Shown here: piece by piece, positions 7,184 to 14,340 of the stretch
How positions within the stretch are numbered: position 1 is the first letter of the stretch
Layout: every line of letters begins with the position of its first letter
Origin: CAZZKE01 sp964655005
GTDB taxonomy: Bacteria; Pseudomonadota; Alphaproteobacteria; Rhodospirillales; JABHCV01
Assembly: GCA_964655005.1 (NCBI GenBank)
Contig: CAZZKE010000016.1
Span: 1-45,513 of the forward strand
Reading direction: 5' to 3'
Length of the DNA stretch: 45,513 nt
Translations under genes and position numbers: made by a program
Notes under the pieces: generated by a model
What the model was told of the DNA's origin: nothing
Database searches by the model: none
Seen by the model: only the letters and a program-made list of their open reading frames with translations

Positions 7184-8336
7184 GCGCCCACAGGCTTAAG
7201 GCGACTACTATCAGCATCACCGCCGCGCCGGCGAAATAGGGCCAGTCCATGCCCAGTACCGCAAACAGCATTCCGGCCCAAATCGGACCAACGACCCGCG
7301 CCAGGGTCGTTGCCGAGCGGCTGACGCCCATAATGCCGCCTTGTTCTTCGGGGCCAACCTGGAGCGATATCAGGCTGTTCATGGCCGGATTTATGACCGA
7401 AAATCCATAGGCGATAATCGCCATGGCGACCAGCAGCGCCGCCACTGAATTGGCAAAGGGGATCGCCAGCATACCGACCGCCAGCGCGACGGCGCCCTGA
7501 ACGATCAGGTTTGCCTCGCCGAATCGCTTGGCCAGCCGCCCGACCAGGCCACCCTGGATAATCGCGCTCAGGATGCCGATGAAGGCGAACAGATAGCCGT
7601 TCTGTTGCGGCCCCCAGTCAAATCGGCGCTCAGACCACATGGCAAAGGTGGTTTCCATGCCGCCGAAGACGAAGGTGGCGAGGAATGATAAGGCGATAAT
7701 AAGCCCCACATTGGGCCGGGCCAGGGCGTTTCTAAACTGCCGCGCACGGCTCGCCCGGGGCTTTTCCGACATGTTGCGCCGCAGGTTTTCAGACAATGAT
7801 TCCCGCAGCATGAAAACCGCTATCAGAAAAGCCGACAGCGACAATCCGGCGGCGGCGAGGGACGGCAGCCGGAAATCGGCATTCAGGGGGTCGGGACCCG
7901 CCAGAATGCCGCCGATGGCCGGCCCGGCTATAAAGCCAAGGCCGAACGCGGCGCCGATCATGCCCATGCCTTTGGCCCGGTTTTCCGCCGTCGTAATATC
8001 GGCGACATAGGCAAACGCGGTGGAAATATTCCCGGCCATGAAGCCGCCTAGCGCACGGGCCAGAAACAGCATCCACAGGCTATCGGAATAGCCCAACAGG
8101 ACATACGATACGGCCCCCCCGGCGAGGGTAATCAGCAAAATTGGCCGGCGACCGAGACGATCGCTGGTGCGCCCCCAGAACGGCGCGGCGATGAACTGGC
8201 CCAACGAATAGGTCGCCATCAGCAGGCCGACGGTCGATGGCGAGGCGGCAAAATGTTCGGCGAAAAACGGCAGCAGGGGAATAATTACCCCGAAGCCGAC
8301 AAGATCGACAAAAACGATCAGAAAAAGGATAGGCAT
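7170..8336 (-). CDS. Major facilitator superfamily exporter (TetA/DHA1-like)
   Basis: A 388-residue protein with about 12 membrane helices. The N-terminus FVDLVGFGVIIPLLPFFAEH and the loop GRTSDRLGRRPILL (the MFS signature between helices 2 and 3) are typical of the DHA1 drug/H+ antiporter group that includes TetA. It sits in the inner membrane and should export a small molecule by proton antiport. The substrate is unknown, and TetA-like similarity in an environmental core region does not imply tetracycline resistance. It lies downstream of the MotB-like gene on the same strand. Confidence 0.85.
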   Translation of the reverse strand: MPILFLIVFVDLVGFGVIIPLLPFFAEHFAASPSTVGLLMATYSLGQFIAAPFWGRTSDRLGRRPILLITLAGGAVSYVLLGYSDSLWMLFLARALGGFMAGNISTAFAYVADITTAENRAKGMGMIGAAFGLGFIAGPAIGGILAGPDPLNADFRLPSLAAAGLSLSAFLIAVFMLRESLSENLRRNMSEKPRASRARQFRNALARPNVGLIIALSFLATFVFGGMETTFAMWSERRFDWGPQQNGYLFAFIGILSAIIQGGLVGRLAKRFGEANLIVQGAVALAVGMLAIPFANSVAALLVAMAIIAYGFSVINPAMNSLISLQVGPEEQGGIMGVSRSATTLARVVGPIWAGMLFAVLGMDWPYFAGAAVMLIVVALSLWALNRE

Positions 8337-8380
8337 CAGGTTGTGTAACCGTGTTTGGGGAAAATTGGAAAAGGTGGCGG

Positions 8381-9574
8381 TCAGCGTTGGGTAAATTTAA
8401 GTTCGATTCGGCGGTTGCGGCGGTTGGCGATTTCATCATGGGCCGTATCGATCGGCTGATACTGGCCGAAACCGGCGGCCGCCAGCCGGTTGGCGGGGAT
8501 GTTCTGGTGGGTCAGGAACTTGACCACCGAAATGGCGCGGGCCGCCGATAATTCCCAGTTCGACGGGAATTTCAAATTGAAGATCGGCACGCTGTCGGTG
8601 TGGCCGTCGATCCGCAAAATCCAGTTGATGTCGGCGGGAATTTTTTTCATCAGCTCGCGCAGCGTACCGGCAAGCCGTACCAGTTGCTCCTTTCCGACCT
8701 CGCCGAGATCGGCCGAACCGGATGTGAACAGGACTTCCGACTGAAATACGAAGCGGTCGCCGACGATCCGAATACCCGGCCGATTGCCGAGGACTTTGCG
8801 CAGCCGACCGAAAAATTCGGAGCGATAACGGGATAATTCCTGGACCTTGGAGGCCAGCGCCGAGTTAAGGCGTTTGCCGAGCGCCGATATCTGCACACCC
8901 TGTTCCTTGGCCTTGCGTTCCGAGGCATCGAGGGCATCGGCCAGGCCGGCCAGTTGATCGCGCAGCGCCGCCATTTGCTTGTTGGCCAGCGCGATTTGGG
9001 CTCGCGCGCTTTCCGAGATTTTTCGTTCCTTGACGATCTGCTTGTCCTTGCCGGCGAGTTTGGTCGTCATCTCGCCTATCCTGCTTTCCAGGTCTTCGCG
9101 CAGGGCGGTCAGGGCGTCGATGTCCTCGCTCAATTTCACCAACTCGGCAATCTTGGCGGCGATGGTTTGCTTGTTGACGTCGATGGTCTTGAAAGCGTCA
9201 TCCAGTTTGAGGCTCAGGTTCTGCGCCAGGGTTTCGGCGGCCCGGGATTTTTCGGTCATCACCCGCAGCGACGCATTGAGGTCGTCGCGCATGATGACGG
9301 AAGCTTGCAATTCCTCGGTTATCTTGGCGAAGTCCGTCTGCAAACGATTGTTGGCCTTGCGTTCCAGGGCCAGCAGTTCGCCCATCTCGGAAATCTGGCT
9401 GTTCAGCCGGTCCAGCGCCTGATCCCGTCCCGACAGGGCGTCACTAAGAAAGAACTGGGCCATCACGAAAATCATCAGCAGGAAGATGATAACCATCAGC
9501 AGCGTCGCCAGGGCATCGACGAAGCCGGGCCAGATATTGGTGTTGTGATGCGAACGCCGGGCGAGGGAGGACAT
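8381..9574 (-). CDS. MotB/OmpA-like protein: one membrane helix, long coiled coil, peptidoglycan-binding domain
   Basis: A 397-residue protein. Near the N-terminus NIWPGFVDALATLLMVIIFL starts a single membrane helix with an Asp at its start, the position of the proton-carrying Asp in MotB, TolR and ExbD. A coiled coil follows (about 50-240, rich in Leu, Glu and Lys heptads). The C-terminal OmpA-like domain contains LRIDGHTDSVP, the peptidoglycan-binding loop, and ends NRRNRRIELKF. It is the likely stator partner of the MotA/ExbB-like gene 11 bases upstream. No flagellar gene is nearby, so a flagellar role is not supported. Confidence 0.85.
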   Translation of the reverse strand: MSSLARRSHHNTNIWPGFVDALATLLMVIIFLLMIFVMAQFFLSDALSGRDQALDRLNSQISEMGELLALERKANNRLQTDFAKITEELQASVIMRDDLNASLRVMTEKSRAAETLAQNLSLKLDDAFKTIDVNKQTIAAKIAELVKLSEDIDALTALREDLESRIGEMTTKLAGKDKQIVKERKISESARAQIALANKQMAALRDQLAGLADALDASERKAKEQGVQISALGKRLNSALASKVQELSRYRSEFFGRLRKVLGNRPGIRIVGDRFVFQSEVLFTSGSADLGEVGKEQLVRLAGTLRELMKKIPADINWILRIDGHTDSVPIFNLKFPSNWELSAARAISVVKFLTHQNIPANRLAAAGFGQYQPIDTAHDEIANRRNRRIELKFTQR

Positions 9575-9585
9575 GCGCCGCCGCC

Positions 9586-10725
9586 CTACGGCGTGTCTTT
9601 GCTGGCGGCGATGGTCCTGGCCAGCAACTTGATCTCGCTGCGAAGCTGCGAAATCAGGTCTTCCCGCCCGGTGCTGACTTCTTCGACCAGACGGGCCATA
9701 TAGATATCAAGATTGCGCAGATGCACACGGCTCGCCTCGTCCAGGCCACCACTGTCATGGCCGCCGACTTCAGCCAGGCGCGCCAGGATGGGTTTCATTT
9801 CGACCTGGCTTTCCGCCAGCTTCATCATCAGCGCCTGTTCGGTATGCATGTGGTCGGTCAGGGTGCTCAGCTTGTCGCCCAGGGCAATCAGGTTGTTGTT
9901 TGCCGATATGCGGCTTTCCTCGCCCCGGGTCAGGGTCCGTTGCAGGCTTTCAAGGCTTTCCGCAGTTTGCTCCAGCAGCGCCTGGACATATGCCGGGACC
10001 GATTGGTCGGTTTCCGTTCCGGCCAGCGCCCCGCTCGACAGCCGGGTCAGGCTGGATAGCCATTCTTCCAGATCGTTGTAAAAGCGGTTCAGCGCCTGGC
10101 CGGCCTGTAAATCCAGGAATCCCAACACCAGGGAGCCGGCGAGACCGAACAGGGATGATGAAAATGCCGTACCCATGCCGCTCAACGGGGCCTCTAGCCC
10201 GGTTTTCAGATCGGCGAACACCGCCGACATATCGCCCTTTACGCTAAGGCCGGATATCACGCCGCTGATCGACGATACGGTTTCCAGTAATCCCCAAAAA
10301 GTGCCAAGCAGACCCAGGAATATGAGTAAACCGATGGTGTAGCGAGACAAATCACGGGATTCATCGAGTCTGGAATAGATGCCATCGAGCAAAGAGCGCA
10401 TGGACAGGGTCGACAGGCTCAACTGGTCGCGGTTGCGTTCGCCCAGCATGGTCGCCATGGGGGCCAGTAGGCGAGGGGCCCGGTGCTGGACGGCGGACTG
10501 ATTGTTCTGGCGGAAGGATTCGATCCACGACACTTCCGGATGCAGCATCAGCACCTGCCGAAAATTATAGATCACGCCCAACAGCAGCACGCCGACAATT
10601 AACCCGTTCAATGGTGCGTTCGACAGGAAAGCGCCCCGCAGCGGTTCGAAGATAAACGCCGTGGCGGCGGTCACGGCGACCAGGAACACCAGCATTCTAA
10701 GCAGGAAGCGACGCGGATTGGTCAT
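9586..10725 (-). CDS. MotA/TolQ/ExbB-family proton channel protein with a long C-terminal tail
   Basis: A 379-residue protein with three to four membrane helices: two near the N-terminus, then a pair around residues 130-210. LLIFLGLLGTFWGLLETVSS matches the TolQ/ExbB core helix. After the last helix comes an unusual cytoplasmic tail of about 150 residues, predicted helical (EQTAESLESLQRTLTRGEES and onward). The expected role is the pentameric ion channel of a rotary or pushing motor together with the MotB-like protein encoded next. It is distinct from tolQ, which is present elsewhere in the window. The order OmpA, channel, MotB-like with 10-11 base gaps indicates one operon. Confidence 0.82.
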   Translation of the reverse strand: MTNPRRFLLRMLVFLVAVTAATAFIFEPLRGAFLSNAPLNGLIVGVLLLGVIYNFRQVLMLHPEVSWIESFRQNNQSAVQHRAPRLLAPMATMLGERNRDQLSLSTLSMRSLLDGIYSRLDESRDLSRYTIGLLIFLGLLGTFWGLLETVSSISGVISGLSVKGDMSAVFADLKTGLEAPLSGMGTAFSSSLFGLAGSLVLGFLDLQAGQALNRFYNDLEEWLSSLTRLSSGALAGTETDQSVPAYVQALLEQTAESLESLQRTLTRGEESRISANNNLIALGDKLSTLTDHMHTEQALMMKLAESQVEMKPILARLAEVGGHDSGGLDEASRVHLRNLDIYMARLVEEVSTGREDLISQLRSEIKLLARTIAASKDTP

Positions 10726-10735
10726 GGTCCCGGAC

Positions 10736-11704
10736 CTATCGTTCAGTAATGTTCAGATCGACCCGGTTAAGCGGTTTCTGGTCGGTTTTGTTGCCAAGCG
10801 CACGGACATCTATACGGGTGCTGCGGATGCCGTTTTCGATCAGGAAGGAACGCACCGACAGCGCCCTGGAAAGGGACAACCGCCGCGCCAGGCTGGCCGA
10901 AAGCTTGTCGCCGCCGGCGTAAGCCATCAATTGCAAACGCAGGTTGTCCTTTGATTTAAGCCTGCTGGCCAGGGATTTAAGCTTGTTTTTCGCATCGGTC
11001 GGAAGCCGCGTCGCGTCATTGCTGAAAACGACCTGCATGGCCAGTCCGGGCTCGGTATCGCCACCGGCGGCGTTGGCGGCGGGCAGGGAGGCCTGTTCGG
11101 TTTGCTGTTTTTTCGCCGCCGATACGACCGGCGCCGGCGGTTCGCTCGGGGTCACCTTGGGGGCCGCCGCTATGGTCGGCGGCGGTGGTGCGGATTGAGT
11201 CTGCGTCGTAGCCTCCGGCTTCTTTTTCGGCGGCGCGGACGGCGCCGGGGCCGGGGCTTCCAGCTTCTTCGGCGGCGCGGCGGCGATTATCGGTTTCTTC
11301 GGTGCGGCGGGCGCAACGACCGGGGCCGGGGCGGTCGGTTCGACCCTGACTATGGTTTTTTTCGTTTTCTTCGGCTTCGGCGCCGGGCGTCTTGCCACGG
11401 AACGGGGGGCCGGGGCGGGCCTGGATAATGCGGCGCTGCCGCCGCCAGCCGGCGGCACATGCAGCATGGATGTGGGCGCCCTGGCGCCGGGGATCAGCAA
11501 TTTCAACTGTCTGGTCCGGTTTCCGGCGGGGCCCGGTCCGCCGGGGCCATAGCCGCCGTCATCGATGACGCTCAGGTCAACGGTGACGCTGGGATCATTG
11601 AAGTCCATGTACGGTGAATCCTGGGCGACGGCGACACCAGCCGAACCCGGTATGGCAACGGCGGCGATCAGGGCGCCGAATCGAATAATTGAGAAAGCGT
11701 TCAT
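10736..11704 (-). CDS. Secreted OmpA-family protein with Pro/Ala/Lys-rich linker
   Basis: A 322-residue protein. A signal peptide (MNAFSIIRFGALIAAVAIPG, cleavage after AVAQ) is followed by a short acidic region and a long low-complexity segment rich in Pro, Ala and Lys (about 85-215). It ends in an OmpA-like C-terminal domain (LRLQLMAYAGGDKLSASLAR, ending RVDLNITER). The usual GHTD loop is replaced by AYAGG, so diaminopimelate binding may be altered. It is periplasmic and probably spans to the peptidoglycan. It starts the three-gene channel operon and lies 104 bases after the phosphatase gene. Confidence 0.8.
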   Translation of the reverse strand: MNAFSIIRFGALIAAVAIPGSAGVAVAQDSPYMDFNDPSVTVDLSVIDDGGYGPGGPGPAGNRTRQLKLLIPGARAPTSMLHVPPAGGGSAALSRPAPAPRSVARRPAPKPKKTKKTIVRVEPTAPAPVVAPAAPKKPIIAAAPPKKLEAPAPAPSAPPKKKPEATTQTQSAPPPPTIAAAPKVTPSEPPAPVVSAAKKQQTEQASLPAANAAGGDTEPGLAMQVVFSNDATRLPTDAKNKLKSLASRLKSKDNLRLQLMAYAGGDKLSASLARRLSLSRALSVRSFLIENGIRSTRIDVRALGNKTDQKPLNRVDLNITER

Positions 11705-11807
11705 GGGCCTACATTATCCCCGTATTTTTCCTCGCGGTCACCAAAATAACCAAGGCCAGCCGGAGGTACAACTGTTTTGCAAATTGGACTGCGGGACTTG
11801 CCGGCAA

Positions 11808-12605
11808 TTACCCGCCGCCGCCGCGCAATACCTGGCAAAAAGACCTATGCAGCCGGTCGTTTGCGGCTACGATATCACCGTTCCGGATCATCGCGCCACC
11901 GCCATCCATTTCGCTGACATAGCCGCCGGCTTCCCTTACCAGCACGATGCCGGCGCCGATATCCCAGGCCTTCAGGCCATTTTCCCAGTAACCATCGAGG
12001 CGGCCGGCGGCGACGTAGGCCAGGTCGAGCGCCGCCGACCCGGTCCGGCGGATGCCGCCCGATACATTCATCAGGTCTTGCAGCCGGGCCAGGAATTCGG
12101 CGTGATCCGGGGCGCCGCGCAAGGGGATGCCGGTGGCGATGACGCTGTCGGCGAGTTTGTCGCGCCCCGATACCCGCAGCCGATTGCCGTTTAAAAACGC
12201 ACCCTGACCCTTTTCGGCCCAGAACATTTCGTCGTGAACCGGTTGGTAGATGACTCCGGCATAGGGGTCGCCATCGCGCTCCAGACAAATCGAAATGGCG
12301 AAATGGGGAATGCCATGGAGGAAATTAGTGGTGCCGTCCAGCGGATCGACCAGCCAGCGGTTAGAGGTGTCCCGGCCTTCTATCTCGCCCGATTCTTCAA
12401 GCAGGAATCCGTAATTGGGGCGGGCTTTCCGGAGTTCCCGGTGCAGGGTGTCTTCCGCCGTCTTGTCGGCGGCGCTGACAAAATCGGCGGGGCCCTTCTT
12501 CGAGACCTGAAGGTTTTCAAGCTCGCCAAAATCACGCAACAACTTGCGGGACGCCTTCTGGGCGGCGGCGACCATGACATTTATAAGGGCCGAGCGGAGG
12601 GCCAT
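11808..12605 (-). CDS. suhB: Inositol-1-monophosphatase family protein (SuhB-like)
   Basis: A 265-residue enzyme with the complete metal-dependent phosphatase motifs: LLEESG (metal Glu), WLVDPLDGTTNFLHGIPHF (metal Asp pair and catalytic Thr), and AWDIGAGIVLVREAGG (third metal Asp). It should hydrolyse inositol monophosphates or related sugar phosphates using Mg2+. In proteobacteria SuhB also participates in rRNA antitermination. The ATG has an AAGGAAT ribosome-binding site and lies 8 bases after efp, so the genes are co-transcribed. Confidence 0.92.
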   Translation of the reverse strand: MALRSALINVMVAAAQKASRKLLRDFGELENLQVSKKGPADFVSAADKTAEDTLHRELRKARPNYGFLLEESGEIEGRDTSNRWLVDPLDGTTNFLHGIPHFAISICLERDGDPYAGVIYQPVHDEMFWAEKGQGAFLNGNRLRVSGRDKLADSVIATGIPLRGAPDHAEFLARLQDLMNVSGGIRRTGSAALDLAYVAAGRLDGYWENGLKAWDIGAGIVLVREAGGYVSEMDGGGAMIRNGDIVAANDRLHRSFCQVLRGGGG

Positions 12606-12613
12606 GATTGCCG

Positions 12614-13183
12614 TTATTCCTTGGCCCGTTCGACGTAACTGCCGTCGGCGGTGTTGATGACGACGCGGGTGTCGGTTTCGATATGCGGCGGGACCAGGGT
12701 CCTGACGCCGTTTTCCAGCATCGCCGGTTTGTATGACGAAGATGCCGTCTGGCCTTTGACCACGGCGTCCGCTTCGGTGACGGCCAGGACCACGGTATCG
12801 GGAAGCTGCACGCCGATGGGGTCGTCCTGATGGCTTTCAACGGTGACGATCATGGATTCCTGCAGGAACGGAATCTGGTCTTCGCCCAGCATGTCCCTGC
12901 CCAGGGTGATCTGTTCGTAGGTTTCGGTATCCATGAAGGTGTACATGTCGTCGTCGGCGTAAAGATACTGGTAGTCCCGCTGGTCCAGGTGCGCCCGTTC
13001 GACGGACACCGAAGAGCGGAACCGTTCGTTCAGCTTGGTGCCGCTGCGCAGGTCCTTCAGTTCGACCTGCAAATAGGCGCCGCCCTTGCCGGGCTGGGTG
13101 TGCTGGATTTTGACCGCCCGCCACAGGCGACCCTGATGCTCGATGACCATTCCGGGGCGAATGGCATTGCCGTTTATTTTCAT
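12614..13183 (-). CDS. efp: Translation elongation factor P
   Basis: A 189-residue three-domain protein starting MKINGNAIRPGMVIEHQGRL. The loop QPGKGGAY places the modifiable Lys at the tip of domain I, where most proteobacteria attach a beta-lysyl group. EF-P relieves ribosome stalling at polyproline stretches, which is relevant here because several neighbours (OmpA-like protein, cyclase, TolA) are proline-rich. The ATG was chosen over a TTG nine codons upstream because it gives the normal family length. The ribosome-binding site is weak. Confidence 0.95.
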   Translation of the reverse strand: MKINGNAIRPGMVIEHQGRLWRAVKIQHTQPGKGGAYLQVELKDLRSGTKLNERFRSSVSVERAHLDQRDYQYLYADDDMYTFMDTETYEQITLGRDMLGEDQIPFLQESMIVTVESHQDDPIGVQLPDTVVLAVTEADAVVKGQTASSSYKPAMLENGVRTLVPPHIETDTRVVINTADGSYVERAKE

Positions 13184-13227
13184 GTGACCGGACCGTTGAT
13201 TGATAACCAATGAAGGCGCGGAACCTA

Positions 13228-13863
13228 TCAGCTTGCCATGGCCGACGCAATGGCGGCATTGAAGTCCTGCACCGCCCTGACCGGCCCGTCCGGATAATCC
13301 CAGACGCCACCGATCACGGCGATGAAATCGGCCCCGGCGCGAACCAGAAGCGGGCAGTTTTCGACGGTGATGCCGCCGATGGCCACGCAGGGTACCGTCG
13401 TCGCCTCATTCCATAACGTCAGGATATCGGGGTCCGCCCATTCCTTCGGATCTTTGGTGGCGGTCGCAAAAAAGGCCCCGAAGGCGACATAATCGGCGCC
13501 CCGCGCGGCGGCGTCCATGGCCAGATGACGCGAGTCGTGACAGGTCACCCCGACGATGCGATCCGGCCCGACCGCCGTGCGCGCCCGGTCATAGGGGCCG
13601 TCATCCTGGCCAATATGGACGCCGTCGCAGCCGGTCTCGGCGGCCAGCGCCGGGTCGTCGTTGAGCAGGAAGGCGACGCCGCGTGCCTGGGTGACCGGTC
13701 GCAAGGTGTCTATGGCCGCCCGGACGGTGTCCCGGTCGGCGTCCTTCAGGCGCAATTGCAGGCAGGCGACATCGCCCGAGTCGAGAGCACGGGCCAGGGT
13801 ATCGGCGAAACCGGCGTCGATGCGCGGCGGTGTGATCAGGTACAGTCGGCAGGAATCAGTCAT
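13228..13863 (-). CDS. thiE: Thiamine phosphate synthase
   Basis: A TIM-barrel protein of about 211 residues. It joins hydroxymethylpyrimidine diphosphate and the thiazole phosphate to give thiamin phosphate. Visible features are RLYLITPP at the first strand, QLRLKD, LLNDDP with the pyrophosphate-binding Asp, GVHIGQDD, and the C-terminal AIGGI and AVIGGVWD phosphate loops. The start (MTDSC) overlaps the stop of the upstream gene in an ATGACTGA arrangement, showing translational coupling; an ATG one codon earlier is equally possible. thiD lies at 34.9 kb in the same window. Confidence 0.92.
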   Translation of the reverse strand: MTDSCRLYLITPPRIDAGFADTLARALDSGDVACLQLRLKDADRDTVRAAIDTLRPVTQARGVAFLLNDDPALAAETGCDGVHIGQDDGPYDRARTAVGPDRIVGVTCHDSRHLAMDAAARGADYVAFGAFFATATKDPKEWADPDILTLWNEATTVPCVAIGGITVENCPLLVRAGADFIAVIGGVWDYPDGPVRAVQDFNAAIASAMAS

Positions 13864-14278
13864 CATCCGGGTCCGGGGCATGTTTGACCCACGAGCGGCA
13901 GGCCGCCAGGGGATCGAGCATATCGAGCAAATCGATGGTTTCGCCGCCGTCCTGATAAACGAAGGCGCCGCGCTGCCCGGCTATATCGGCCAGCTTGTCA
14001 CGGATTTCCTGGCCGTTGCTGATTCGCACCCCGGTGATGCCGTGGCGCAGGGCGCCCAGCGCCAGGCCGGGGTCGTCACCGCAATCAAGCACCGCCCGAT
14101 AACGGGCCTTGGGGTGGGCGACGGCGGCGGCGGCGATAAGGTCGCGAAACACGGTGGCGCCCAGATAGGCGGCGGCCCCAGGGGCGCTCAGCAGGGTTAC
14201 CGGACAATCGAATTCCGCCGCCGCCGCCAGCGCCGCAGTGGCGTGTTCGAGAGAATGAATGATGATGGTAGTGCTCAT
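13856..14278 (-). CDS. Unrecognised protein translationally coupled to thiE
   Basis: A 140-residue protein, MSTTIIIHSLEHATAALAAA..., with alternating hydrophobic strands and Ala-rich helices (CPVTLLSAPGAAAYLGATVF, and RAVLDCGDDPGLALGALRHG). It looks like a small alpha/beta fold with no signal peptide or membrane helix. I do not recognise a named family. Its stop overlaps the thiE start, so the two proteins are made together. A link to thiamin metabolism is inferred from that coupling only. The ATG was chosen over an upstream start because it avoids running into the divergent TPR gene's leader. Confidence 0.75.
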   Translation of the reverse strand: MSTTIIIHSLEHATAALAAAAEFDCPVTLLSAPGAAAYLGATVFRDLIAAAAVAHPKARYRAVLDCGDDPGLALGALRHGITGVRISNGQEIRDKLADIAGQRGAFVYQDGGETIDLLDMLDPLAACRSWVKHAPDPDDD

Positions 14279-14340
14279 GACCGGGTAGAGATAGAGTGGC
14301 GACCGGTAAATGCCAAGAGCTTTTGAAATCCGCATCGATC

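Noticed and set aside
7170..8336. Tetracycline-resistance determinant
   Set aside because: The MFS protein is TetA-like only at family level, lies in a core region without mobile signatures, and its substrate cannot be inferred.
8381..10725. ZorA/ZorB of a Zorya anti-phage system
   Set aside because: A tailed MotA-like and a MotB-like gene resemble ZorAB, but no ZorC, ZorD or ZorE gene is adjacent; the neighbours are MFS, an OmpA-like protein, suhB and efp, all housekeeping or envelope genes.
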